Origin: Mesorhizobium_K sp040049215
GTDB lineage: Bacteria; Pseudomonadota; Alphaproteobacteria; Rhizobiales; Rhizobiaceae
Direction: 5' to 3'
Assembly (NCBI RefSeq): GCF_040049215.1
Contig: NZ_JBDZDN010000001.1
Coordinates: 2,356,001-2,420,000 of the forward strand
DNA length: 64,000 nucleotides
This document shows, in pieces, positions 25,022 through 33,873 of this stretch; the first letter of the stretch is position 1; each line of letters opens with the position of its first letter. The notes under the pieces are model-generated. The model was not told the DNA's origin, ran no database searches, and saw nothing but the letters and a program-made list of their open reading frames with translations. Both the position numbers and the translations under genes were made by a program.

Positions 25022-25546
25022 CTACTGCGCCGCTTTGGTGGCAAAAGCGCAGGAGACGTCGGGATTCATGTCGGCGAAGGGCCCTGCAGGGTTCACCTTC
25101 CAGGCCCAGACATGCAACTCGTAGAATGGCCCGAGCCCATAGCGATTGGGCGCGCTGGTGAAACTGAACAGCTGCCCTTCGAGCGAGGCCGGGCCTTTCG
25201 ATGTGATGTATTCCACCGCCACCAGCGCCAGCGAGCCGTCCGGCATCGGCTCGTACATCACAGCCTCAGGGCGGGCGAGGTCGATCACGTCGTCGCCGAC
25301 ATAGGCGGCGTTGACGTAGTGGATACCCATGGCGCCGTTGCCATTTGCGTTGCTGGCACAGGGGATCGGCGTGTAACCTTCAGCGGTCGCCACCGAAACG
25401 TGCTGGAACCGGCTGTTTGCGGCGCGCACCTTGTCGGCTAAAGGATTGCTGCCGGTCTCAATGCCGCCATGCGCGAGCGCGGTCGCGACGCCGGTCGAGA
25501 GCGCGAGGCTCGCGGCAAAGCCGATGCTGCGGATGTTGATCTTCAT
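25022..25546 (-). CDS. Exported protein of unknown function
   Basis: 174 residues from ATG 25546, with a clear Sec signal peptide (MKINIRSIGFAASLALSTG, cleaved near TALA-HG). The mature part is soluble with conserved-looking stretches GIHYVNAAYVGDDVIDL, PEAVMYEP and LVAVEYIT, and ends in a hydrophilic tail. Two cysteines may form a disulfide. The order of features resembles exported proteins of unknown function in rhizobia. No catalytic motif recognised. It lies 41 bp after the DUF4242 gene on the same strand. Confidence 0.7.
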   Translation of the reverse strand: MKINIRSIGFAASLALSTGVATALAHGGIETGSNPLADKVRAANSRFQHVSVATAEGYTPIPCASNANGNGAMGIHYVNAAYVGDDVIDLARPEAVMYEPMPDGSLALVAVEYITSKGPASLEGQLFSFTSAPNRYGLGPFYELHVWAWKVNPAGPFADMNPDVSCAFATKAAQ

Positions 25547-25587
25547 GCCTGTCTCCATTGATCTGTTGCCTGTGGACGGGCGCACCC

Positions 25588-25866
25588 TCAGGAGCCGCGT
25601 GCCGTCGACGGGCCGATCACCGCCGCTACTTCGGTCACCGAATTGATCGGAAAGCCGCCATCGTGTGCGTGCTTTCGTATGGTTTCGGCGCTTTCCGCTT
25701 CGTGTACGCAGTAGAATTTGTCTCCGGCCACGTAGCTGGTGATCCAGGTATAGGGCTCGCCGAGGCCGGCCACGGCTGCATTGGATTTTGCCGAGATTTC
25801 GCTGAGCTCGCTGGCGCTCAGCTTGTCGGCTCCGGGTATGTCCCGTTCGATCATGTAAGTGGGCAT
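25588..25866 (-). CDS. DUF4242 (SCO4226-like) protein
   Basis: 92 residues from ATG 25866, starting MPTYMIERDIPGADKLSA; the pattern V-x-S-Y-V-A-G-D-K-F-Y-C-V and HEAESAETIRKHA is diagnostic of DUF4242, a ferredoxin-like small protein family with a nickel-binding structural member. Divergent from the SARP-like regulator gene with about 150 bp between, so it is a likely target or co-regulated partner. Function unknown. Confidence 0.85.
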   Translation of the reverse strand: MPTYMIERDIPGADKLSASELSEISAKSNAAVAGLGEPYTWITSYVAGDKFYCVHEAESAETIRKHAHDGGFPINSVTEVAAVIGPSTARGS

Positions 25867-26020
25867 AGTCACGCTCCTTATTGTTGAACTACGCTTCACC
25901 ATTGCCGTCAGGCGTTGTACGGCGTGTGGAAGGCGCCACGGCCGTGACGAATTCCGGTCACACGCTCCGTCACACGCTCATTGCGCAAGGCGGCCGCACG
26001 AACGCCGGAAAGGGCAATCG

Positions 26021-27760
26021 ATGGCCATCAGGATCAAGCTTCTCGGTGACCCCGCCATTTTCGACGGCGACGGGGTGAGCCAGACGGTGCGCGGTTATCA
26101 GGCCTGGGCGCTGCTGGCGCGCGTAGTGCTCGCGCAGACGCCGCTCGACCGGCGCAGCCTCGCCGCCGAACTGTTTCCTGAGACGGTCGACCCGCTCGGC
26201 TCGTTGCGCTGGTGCTTGGCGTCTCTGCGCAAGGCGCTCAACTGTTCGGACTGCCTGTCGGGCGATCCAATTGAAGCCAATTTTCCTGACGATGTTGAGG
26301 TCGATGTCGTCAGGCTCCACCGTGACGAATTCGAAATCGGGCAGGCCGGCCGGCTGCTCGGCGGCATCGAACCCCGCTGCAGCTCCGAATTCTCGAGCTG
26401 GCTTCTCGTCGAGCGCGAGCGCATAGCGGGCCTCGTCGAAGCCCGCACAAGGCAGGAGACGATGCGCGCCATTTCCGTCGAGGATTACGACCGCGCCATC
26501 CGCCTCGCCGAACTCGGTGTCCGCAGCGACGCCTTCAACGAGGGCGCTCATGTGCTTCTGGTGAAGAGCCTGGCGCTGGCCGGGCGTTATGATGCCGCAC
26601 TCGCCCATGTCGAGGCGACCGAGCGCGTCTTCCTCGCCGAGCTTGGCGAGAAGCCGTCGCCGGCGCTCAGAAGTGCCGCGCGCCGCACCATTTCCTCGCC
26701 GCCGGGAGGCATATCTCCGGAAGCCTTCGTGAACTCGCTGATGCAGTCGGGCCTTGCCGCACTGTCGGCCGGCGCTGCCGATGCCGGCATCGATTGCCTG
26801 CGCCGCGCCGTCAACGATGCGGAAGGGGTGAAGGACAGGCATCTGCAGGCGAGGGCCATGCTCGAACTCGGCACGGCGCTTGTCCACTCGGTCAGGGGCT
26901 ATGACGACGAAGGCGCGATCCTGCTGCGCCAGTCCACCGAACTCGCCCGGCAGTCGGGCAGCGCCAGCATCGCCGCGGCGGGTTTTCGCGAACTCGGCTA
27001 TGTCGAGGCGCTGGCTGGGCGCCGTCCGGCTGCGGCGGCCTATCTGTCGGAGGCGGTCAGCCTCGCAGTCGATGATGACGGCCTCGCAGGAATCCACGGG
27101 GTTATCGGCTTCAACCTCGTCGACTGGGGCCATGTCGGCGAGGGCCTCGAGCATTTCGCGGTCTCGCTCGATCACGCCCGCACCGCCGGCAATCGCCGCC
27201 GCGAGATCTGGTCGCTCGGCCTCGGCGCTTGGGGGCTGCTGGCGGCAGACCGGCTGGGCGAGGCCGATGCCTGGCTCGAAACCTGCCTTGTGCTGAGCGA
27301 GGAACAGCGCTGGATTGCCTTCCGGCCGTGGCCGGTGGCGCTGCTTGGCGAATCCAGGCTGCGTCAGCGACGGGATCCTGCGGCGCTGCGAGGCGAATTG
27401 GAAGTAGCCTTCGCCATGGCGTGCCAGCTTGCCGATCCCTGCTGGGAAGCCGCCGTCGCCCGCGCGATGGCGCTGACCTATGCCGCGGCGGACGACCTCT
27501 CGCTTGCCATGGACTGGCTCGCCGAAGCGCGCCGGCGCTGCGCCCGCGACACCGACGCCTATGCCGCGCTTCAGGTCGAGATCCTGGCCAGCCAGGTCGA
27601 TATCAGCATCAGGCAGGACAAGCCGGAACTGGCAGACGCCATCGCCCGCGAATGGTTGTCGCTGGCCGCGCGTACCCATATGAACGCGCATGTCGCGCGC
27701 GCAGCCGGGTTCATCGGCCGTCAGCAATACGAAATGGCCGACGTTTCTCGCGAAGGGTGA
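26021..27760 (+). CDS. SARP-like transcriptional regulator with BTAD and TPR-like C-terminus
   Basis: 579 residues from ATG 26021 (GGAAAGG upstream). The N-terminal about 95 residues form an OmpR-like winged helix (IRIKLLGDPAIFDGDGVSQ, LARVVLAQTPLDRRSLAAELF, SLRWCLASLRKAL) and residues about 100-245 match the bacterial transcriptional activation domain. The rest (250-579) is helical repeats of TPR type. There is no NB-ARC ATPase. SARPs are best known as pathway-specific activators in actinomycetes; single-gene forms occur in rhizobia. It is followed 2 bp later by the flavoprotein-like gene and is divergent from DUF4242. Confidence 0.85.
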   Translation: MAIRIKLLGDPAIFDGDGVSQTVRGYQAWALLARVVLAQTPLDRRSLAAELFPETVDPLGSLRWCLASLRKALNCSDCLSGDPIEANFPDDVEVDVVRLHRDEFEIGQAGRLLGGIEPRCSSEFSSWLLVERERIAGLVEARTRQETMRAISVEDYDRAIRLAELGVRSDAFNEGAHVLLVKSLALAGRYDAALAHVEATERVFLAELGEKPSPALRSAARRTISSPPGGISPEAFVNSLMQSGLAALSAGAADAGIDCLRRAVNDAEGVKDRHLQARAMLELGTALVHSVRGYDDEGAILLRQSTELARQSGSASIAAAGFRELGYVEALAGRRPAAAAYLSEAVSLAVDDDGLAGIHGVIGFNLVDWGHVGEGLEHFAVSLDHARTAGNRRREIWSLGLGAWGLLAADRLGEADAWLETCLVLSEEQRWIAFRPWPVALLGESRLRQRRDPAALRGELEVAFAMACQLADPCWEAAVARAMALTYAAADDLSLAMDWLAEARRRCARDTDAYAALQVEILASQVDISIRQDKPELADAIAREWLSLAARTHMNAHVARAAGFIGRQQYEMADVSREG

Positions 27761-27762
27761 TC

Positions 27763-28395
<633 letters not shown>

Positions 28396-28405
28396 CGCCC
28401 GCCGC

Positions 28406-28446
28406 CACACCGCCCGCTTTTGGCGCGAAGCCGCCAAGGCGGTGTG
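28406..28446. terminator. Bidirectional terminator-like hairpin
   Basis: CACACCGCC (28406-28414) pairs with GGCGGTGTG (28438-28446) around an inner TTGGC/GCCAA stem. It lies between the convergent ends of the flavoprotein-like gene and secA. Confidence 0.55.
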
Positions 28447-28456
28447 CCGCCCAGCC

Positions 28457-31195
28457 CTACACAAACGCCCCATGACAATGCTTGTATTTCTTGCCGGAGC
28501 CGCAGGGGCAGGCTTCGTTGCGGCCGACCTTGCCCCAGGTGGCGGGGTTCTGCGGGTCGCGCTGTTCGGGCGCCACGGTGCGGCTGTCGGCCAGCACCGA
28601 GACGGAGGCGCCGCCGAAGTCAGCCTCGGCGAAGTCGTCCTCGCCGGTGGTGCCGTCGATATGGTGGCCGAAAGTCTCGGGCGCCTGGGGTGGCGGCGCC
28701 TCGGCCGCCTCGCGCACCAGTTCGACGCGCATCAGCTGCGCGGTGACGGCCTGGCGCAGATTGCCCAGCATCGCCTGGAACAGCTCGAAGGCCTCGCCCT
28801 TGTATTCGTTCAGCGGGTCGCGCTGGGCGTAGCCGCGGAAGCCGACCACCGAACGCAGATGGTCGAGGTTGACCAGATGCTCGCGCCACAGATGGTCGAC
28901 CGTCTGTAGCATGATCGAGCGCTCGACATAGGTCATGACTTCCGGGCCGAAGCGGCCGGCGCGCTCGGCGGCGGCGGCGTCGGCGGCCTTGGTGATGCGC
29001 TCGGTGATCTCTTCCTCGGCGATGCCTTCTTCCTTGGCCCATTCGTCGACGGGCAGGTCGAGATTGAGGCTCTGGCGCACGCCCTCCTTGAGGCCGGCGG
29101 CGTCCCACTGCTCGGCATAGGCGTTCTCGGGGATATGCTTGGCGACGAGATCGGCGATCACGTCCTCGCGCATCTCGGCGACGGTCTCGCTGAGGTTCTC
29201 GCCGTCCATCAGCGAGATGCGCTGCTCGAACACCACCTTGCGCTGGTCGTTGGCCACGTCGTCGTATTTCAGGAGGTTCTTGCGGATGTCGAAGTTGCGC
29301 GCCTCGACCTTCTTCTGCGCCTTCTCCAGCGCCTTGTTGATCCACGGATGGATGATCGCCTCGTCTTCCTTGAGGCCGAGCTTTTGCAGCATGCCGTCCA
29401 TGCGCTCGGAGCCGAAGATGCGCATCAGGTCGTCCTGCAGCGACAGGAAGAATTTCGAGCGGCCGGGGTCGCCCTGGCGGCCGGAACGGCCGCGAAGCTG
29501 GTTGTCGATGCGGCGGCTCTCGTGGCGCTCGGTGGCCAGTACATAGAGGCCGCCCGCGGCGATCGCCTTTTCCTTGAGACGCTGCACGTCGGCGCGGATG
29601 GCGGCTTCCTTGGCGTCGCGCTCGGGGCCTTCAGGCATGTCGGCGAGCTCGTCGGCGATGCGCATGTCGGCATTGCCGCCGAGCTGGATGTCGGTGCCGC
29701 GTCCGGCCATGTTGGTGGCGATGGTGATGGCGCTCGGCTTGCCGGCCTGGGCGACGATCGCCGCCTCGCGCTCGTGGTGGCGGGCGTTCAGCACCTCGAA
29801 GTCCTTGAAGCCCTCCTTGCGCAGGCGCTCGGCAAGCTGCTCCGACTTCTCGATCGAGGTGGTGCCGACCAGGATCGGCTGGCCCTTCTCGCGGGCCTCC
29901 TTGATGTCGCGGACGATCGCCTTGTATTTCTCCTCGACGGTCCGGTAGACCTCGTCGTCCTCGTCGATGCGCTTGACCGGCAGGTTGGTCGGCACCTCGG
30001 TCACCTCGAGGCCGTAGATGTTGGCGAATTCCTCGGCCTCGGTCAGCGCCGTGCCGGTCATGCCGGACAGCTTCTTGTACATGCGGAAGTAGTTCTGGAA
30101 GGTTACGGAGGCGAGCGTCTGGTTCTCCGGCTGGATCGCCACATGCTCCTTGGCTTCCAGCGCCTGGTGCAGGCCTTCCGAATAGCGCCGGCCGGGCATC
30201 ATGCGGCCGGTGAACTCGTCGATGATGACGATCTCGCCGTTGCGGACGATGTAGTCCTTGTCCTTCTGGAACAGGCGGTGCGCCTTCAGAGCGTTGTTGA
30301 CGTGATGGACGATGGCGACGTTCTCGACGTCGTAGAGCGACTCGCCCTTGAGGTGGCCGGCGTCGCGCAGCAGGTTCTCCAGCTTCTCGGTGCCTTCCTC
30401 GGTGAAGATCGCGGTGCGCTGCTTCTCGTCGATCTCGTAGTCGGGGGCATCGAGCTTCAGGATGAAGGCGTCGATGGTGTTGTACATTTCCGACCTGTCC
30501 TCGAGCGGGCCGGAAATGATCAGCGGCGTGCGGGCCTCGTCGACCAGGATCGAGTCCACCTCGTCGACGATCGCGTAATTGTGACCGCGCTGCACCATCG
30601 AGGGGCGGTCGTATTTCATGTTGTCGCGAAGATAGTCGAAGCCGAGCTCGTTGTTGGTGGCGTAGGTGACGTCGGTGGCGTAGGCGGCGCGGCGTTGGTC
30701 GTCGGAAAGGCCGTGCACGATGACGCCGACGGAAAGCCCGAGGAACTTGTAGACGCGGCCCATCCATTCGGCGTCGCGTCCGGCGAGATAGTCGTTGACG
30801 GTGACGACGTGCACGCCCTTGCCGGCGAGCGCGTTGAGGTAGACCGGCAGCGTCGCCACCAGCGTCTTGCCTTCGCCGGTGCGCATTTCGGCGATGCCGC
30901 CATTGTGCAGCACCATGCCGCCGACGAGTTGGACGTCGAAGGGGCGCATGCCGAGCACGCGGCGCGCCGCCTCGCGAACGGTGGCGAAGGCCGGAACCAA
31001 GAGGTCGTCGAGGGTCGCGCCATTGGCGAGGTCGGTGCGGAACTGCCCGGTGCGCGCGGCGAGCTCGGCGTCGGACAGCGCGCGCAGCTCGTTCTCCATC
31101 GCGTTGATCGCCTCGACGCGGGGCCGCGTCGCCTTGATGCGGCGATCGTTGGAGGAGCCGAATATCTTGCGGGCAAGAACGCCGAGACTGACCAT
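28457..31195 (-). CDS. secA: Preprotein translocase ATPase SecA
   Basis: Motor of Sec-dependent protein export, driving preproteins through SecYEG. 912 residues from ATG 31195 with AAAGGACC upstream (a TTG directly before it is also in frame). Features: Walker A MRTGEGKT near residue 105, the DEAD-like VDEVDSILVDEARTPLIISG, MAGRGTDIQLGG, GRSGRQGDPG, and the C-terminal zinc-binding CPCGSGKKYKHCHG that binds SecB and ribosomes. Divergent from ppiC with a 239 bp shared region; secA-ppiC-argJ is a conserved order in rhizobia. Confidence 0.98.
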   Translation of the reverse strand: MVSLGVLARKIFGSSNDRRIKATRPRVEAINAMENELRALSDAELAARTGQFRTDLANGATLDDLLVPAFATVREAARRVLGMRPFDVQLVGGMVLHNGGIAEMRTGEGKTLVATLPVYLNALAGKGVHVVTVNDYLAGRDAEWMGRVYKFLGLSVGVIVHGLSDDQRRAAYATDVTYATNNELGFDYLRDNMKYDRPSMVQRGHNYAIVDEVDSILVDEARTPLIISGPLEDRSEMYNTIDAFILKLDAPDYEIDEKQRTAIFTEEGTEKLENLLRDAGHLKGESLYDVENVAIVHHVNNALKAHRLFQKDKDYIVRNGEIVIIDEFTGRMMPGRRYSEGLHQALEAKEHVAIQPENQTLASVTFQNYFRMYKKLSGMTGTALTEAEEFANIYGLEVTEVPTNLPVKRIDEDDEVYRTVEEKYKAIVRDIKEAREKGQPILVGTTSIEKSEQLAERLRKEGFKDFEVLNARHHEREAAIVAQAGKPSAITIATNMAGRGTDIQLGGNADMRIADELADMPEGPERDAKEAAIRADVQRLKEKAIAAGGLYVLATERHESRRIDNQLRGRSGRQGDPGRSKFFLSLQDDLMRIFGSERMDGMLQKLGLKEDEAIIHPWINKALEKAQKKVEARNFDIRKNLLKYDDVANDQRKVVFEQRISLMDGENLSETVAEMREDVIADLVAKHIPENAYAEQWDAAGLKEGVRQSLNLDLPVDEWAKEEGIAEEEITERITKAADAAAAERAGRFGPEVMTYVERSIMLQTVDHLWREHLVNLDHLRSVVGFRGYAQRDPLNEYKGEAFELFQAMLGNLRQAVTAQLMRVELVREAAEAPPPQAPETFGHHIDGTTGEDDFAEADFGGASVSVLADSRTVAPEQRDPQNPATWGKVGRNEACPCGSGKKYKHCHGAFV

Positions 31196-31434
31196 CAAAT
31201 GGTCCTTTCAACCGTAGTTTTCCGGCGGGCGCCGGTCGAATCCGCGCAACCCGGGAGGCGAAGCAGATTCATAAACAGCAAAAAGCGCCCGGAAACGGTT
31301 CTGGACGCAAAGACGTTGGACAGATAAGAGGGGCCTCAACCGATGTCAACGCGCGCATCGGCGCTATGTTGCGCTGAATTCCGCCACAATCCGGCGCGCT
31401 TCAACCCGCCTTAAATCCCCGATCGGAGAGTTCC

Positions 31435-32367
31435 ATGTCGTTTTCGTTCCGCAGCGCCGCGCTTGTCAGGCTGGCGCTTCCGTTCAGCCTGTTTGCCGCC
31501 CTGACGGCGTCCGTCGCCGCGCAGGAGACCGCGCCGGCCACGCAACCGGCCGCGCCGCCCGCGGCCGAAGCCGCCGCGCCCGATCCGGCGAAGATCGTCG
31601 CCACGATCGACGGCCAGCCGGTCAGCGAGGCCGACCTGGCGCTGGCGCAGGCGAGCGTCGACCAGCAATATGCGCAGCTTCCGCCGGAGCAGCGCCGCGC
31701 CGCCGCCTTCATGGCGATCATGGAAATCCGCCTGCTGTCCGCGAAAGCGATCGCCGACGGGCTCGACAAGGACGCCGAGTTCCAGCGCCGCATGGCTTTC
31801 CTCCAGCAGCGGGCGCTGCACAGCGAAGTGATCGAGAAGGAAGTCGGCGCCAAGATCACCGATCAGGAGGTGCGCGCCCGCTACGACCAGCAGCTCGCCG
31901 ACACGCCCCCGGTCAACGAGGTCAAGGCGCGGCACATCCTGGTGAAGACCAAGGAAGAGGCGGACGCGATCATCAAGCAGCTCGACGGTGGCGCCGATTT
32001 CGTCACCCTCGCCAACGAGCACACGACCGATCCGAGCGGCAAGACGACCGGCGGCGATCTTGGCTATTTCGGGCCCGGACAGATGGTGCCCGAATTCGAG
32101 AAGGCGGCCTTCGCGCTCGACGTCGGCGCCTACACCAAGGAGCCGGTACAGAGCCAGTTCGGCTGGCATATCATCAAGGTCGAAGACAAGCGCGCCCAGC
32201 AGCCGCCCGCCTTCGACACGGTCAAGGACCAGGTCCGCAACCTGGTTTACCGCGAGAAATACTTCGCCATGGTCAACGACCTGCGCAAGGCCGCCAAGGT
32301 CGACGTCACCGACCCCGAGCTGAAAAAGGCCGTCGACGCCATGGAAGGGGCGGAAGGCCAGCCCTGA
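31435..32367 (+). CDS. Periplasmic parvulin-type peptidylprolyl isomerase
   Basis: 310 residues. A signal peptide (to about residue 29, ending SVAAQ) leads to an Ala/Pro linker, a SurA-like helical N-domain, and one parvulin domain: VKARHILVKTKEEADAII, DFVTLANEHTTDPS, GGDLGYFGPGQMVPEFEKAAF and SQFGWHIIKVED. It assists folding of exported proteins, matching its position beside secA. Possibly essential-type PpiC/PlpE of rhizobia; it is a single-domain form and not SurA proper. Confidence 0.92.
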   Translation: MSFSFRSAALVRLALPFSLFAALTASVAAQETAPATQPAAPPAAEAAAPDPAKIVATIDGQPVSEADLALAQASVDQQYAQLPPEQRRAAAFMAIMEIRLLSAKAIADGLDKDAEFQRRMAFLQQRALHSEVIEKEVGAKITDQEVRARYDQQLADTPPVNEVKARHILVKTKEEADAIIKQLDGGADFVTLANEHTTDPSGKTTGGDLGYFGPGQMVPEFEKAAFALDVGAYTKEPVQSQFGWHIIKVEDKRAQQPPAFDTVKDQVRNLVYREKYFAMVNDLRKAAKVDVTDPELKKAVDAMEGAEGQP

Positions 32368-32639
32368 TCCGCCAAACCTCATGCGGGGGCGGTTCGGCTT
32401 CCCGCCGCTGCCGATCAGGTTGCCCCTGCCGGGCCAACGCGGCCCGGCAGATCCTGCCGCGCACTGCCCCGACGTGAGCGCGTCAGTCGCGGGCCCGTGT
32501 TCGGACCTTGGTCCGAACACCGCGGCAATGGTCCTAGTCCGCCATGGCAGGAGTCCTGGGCCCCTCGCGCACGAGGTGACGACGATGCAGGTTCTTCCCG
32601 CGGCTGGCGGAGCCGCTGCAACTTAGGAAGGACCTCTTC

Positions 32640-33158
32640 ATGATCAATATCACTCGCAGACATCTGACCCTGGCGCTTCTGGGCGCATCCACTGCGCTTG
32701 CCCTCGTTACGGCTCCTTACCAACTGACGGCGAGGGGGTTTGCTCCGGCAGCGGCGTTCGCGGAAGACGGTGAAGGTTCGGACCATGACGGCGGAGAAAG
32801 CTCCGACCATGACGGCGGAGAAAGCTCCGACCATGACGGCGGAGAGAGCTCCGACCATGACAGCGATGGCGACAGCTCGGACAGCGACGGCGGCGAATCG
32901 GAAAGCGACGGCGGCGACGACAGTTCCGATCGAAGCGGCGACGACAATAATGGCGGCGACGACGGCGAGCACGTCAACTCGGCGACCGGAGACAAGGTCG
33001 AGATCGACGGATCGAAAATCGAAGTCGAACACCCGGACGGAACCAAGGAAGAAATCGAGGGCGGCCGCTACGAAATGAAGGATGCGAGCGGGCGTACGAT
33101 CGTGGAGCGGCCGGCGACCGACGCCGACAGGGCGCGGCTCGAAGCGATGGCCGGCTGA
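32640..33158 (+). CDS. Exported Asp/Ser-rich acidic repeat protein
   Basis: 172 residues, start ATG 32640 with AGGAAGG upstream. N-terminal signal (ending near AAFA, about residue 41), then an extremely acidic stretch with DHDGGESS repeated three times plus a variant (residues 48-80), then Asp/Ser/Gly-rich sequence, and a compact C-terminal domain of about 60 residues (VEIDGSKIEVEHPDGTKEEI, RYEMKDASGRTIVERPAT). The acidic part should bind Ca2+ or other cations; the C-domain looks like a short beta repeat. Lies next to a convergent two-component system across a strong terminator. Function unknown. Confidence 0.75.
   Translation: MINITRRHLTLALLGASTALALVTAPYQLTARGFAPAAAFAEDGEGSDHDGGESSDHDGGESSDHDGGESSDHDSDGDSSDSDGGESESDGGDDSSDRSGDDNNGGDDGEHVNSATGDKVEIDGSKIEVEHPDGTKEEIEGGRYEMKDASGRTIVERPATDADRARLEAMAG
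32781..32852. repeat. Three perfect-to-near-perfect 24-bp tandem repeats
   Basis: Unit starts GACCATGACGGCGGAG and encodes DHDGGESS; copies at 32781, 32805 and 32829, with a diverged fourth at 32853. Near identity at DNA level points to recent expansion. Confidence 0.92.
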
Positions 33159-33180
33159 CGACATCTTTTCTCAGGCGACG

Positions 33181-33204
33181 GAGAGGGCGCGCAGGCGCCC
33201 TCTC
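33181..33204. terminator. Bidirectional terminator
   Basis: A perfect 10-bp stem GAGAGGGCGC/GCGCCCTCTC with a 4-nt loop, followed by TTCGTTCT. It separates the convergent acidic-repeat gene and response regulator gene. Confidence 0.75.
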
Positions 33205-33216
33205 TTCGTTCTATCC

Positions 33217-33873
33217 TCATTCGTTGCGGTGATCCTTCGCATCGCGCAGCAGCATTGCGGCTTCCGTGCGGTTTTGCACGTTCAGTTTGGACAGAATGCG
33301 CGTCATGTGATGCTTGACGGTCTTTTCCTGCAGCTTGAGCTTCAGGGCGACGCGCTTGTTGCTGAGGCCATAAGCGACCTGCTCCAGGATTTCGCGCTCG
33401 CGCCCGGTGAGGGCCGACAGCGATCCGGCCTGGGCCGAAGGTTTCGTTAGCGACGTCAAGGTAGTCAGCAGGCGCGCCGACAGAACCGGCGACAGGTAGC
33501 TCTCGCCCGCCGCCACGGTCCGAAGGATGTCGGCCAGGGTCCTTGAGCCAACGCCCTTGAGCACATAGCCGCGCGCGCCGCTGGCAAGCGCCTTGGATAT
33601 GTCCTCATTGGATTCGGAGACGGTCAGCACGACAATTTTTTGGTCGGGAAGGCGCTCCATCGTGGCGGCCACCGCGTTCAGGCCGCCGCCAGGCATCGAA
33701 ATGTCGATGAGAAGAATGTCCGGGCGCTTCTCGGTAGCGATACGCAGCGCGTCCTCGGCCGTGCTGCCCTCAGCGACGATCTCGAAGCCGCCGATCTCGG
33801 AGAGGCTGCGCGTTACCCCCTCGCGAAACAGCGGATGGTCATCGATAACCGCGAGGCGTATCGGTACCGTCAT
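33217..33873 (-). CDS. NarL/FixJ-type response regulator
   Basis: 218 residues. N-terminal receiver domain with D11/D12, phosphoacceptor D57 in ILLIDISMPGG, and Lys in YVLKG. The C-terminal LuxR-type helix-turn-helix reads LTGREREILEQVAYGLSNK followed by LKLQEKTVKHHMTRILSKL. The start ATG overlaps the kinase stop by ATGA, so the pair is translated together. It likely controls nearby genes; the acidic exported protein is the closest candidate. Confidence 0.93.
   Translation of the reverse strand: MTVPIRLAVIDDHPLFREGVTRSLSEIGGFEIVAEGSTAEDALRIATEKRPDILLIDISMPGGGLNAVAATMERLPDQKIVVLTVSESNEDISKALASGARGYVLKGVGSRTLADILRTVAAGESYLSPVLSARLLTTLTSLTKPSAQAGSLSALTGREREILEQVAYGLSNKRVALKLKLQEKTVKHHMTRILSKLNVQNRTEAAMLLRDAKDHRNE

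Noticed and set aside
29135..31327. A 730-codon open frame on the plus strand opposite secA
   Set aside because: It is a shadow of secA codon usage in high-GC DNA; it has no domain signature and runs antisense to a certain gene. The same applies to long frames opposite clpB (56509-58851), etfAB (6233-8719), aspartate kinase (48338-49612), ptsP (50804-52153) and prfA (52960-54072).
32368..32639. A small gene between ppiC and the acidic repeat protein
   Set aside because: Short frames exist but have no ribosome site or coding pattern; only GC-rich inverted sequence around 32420-32450 is visible.
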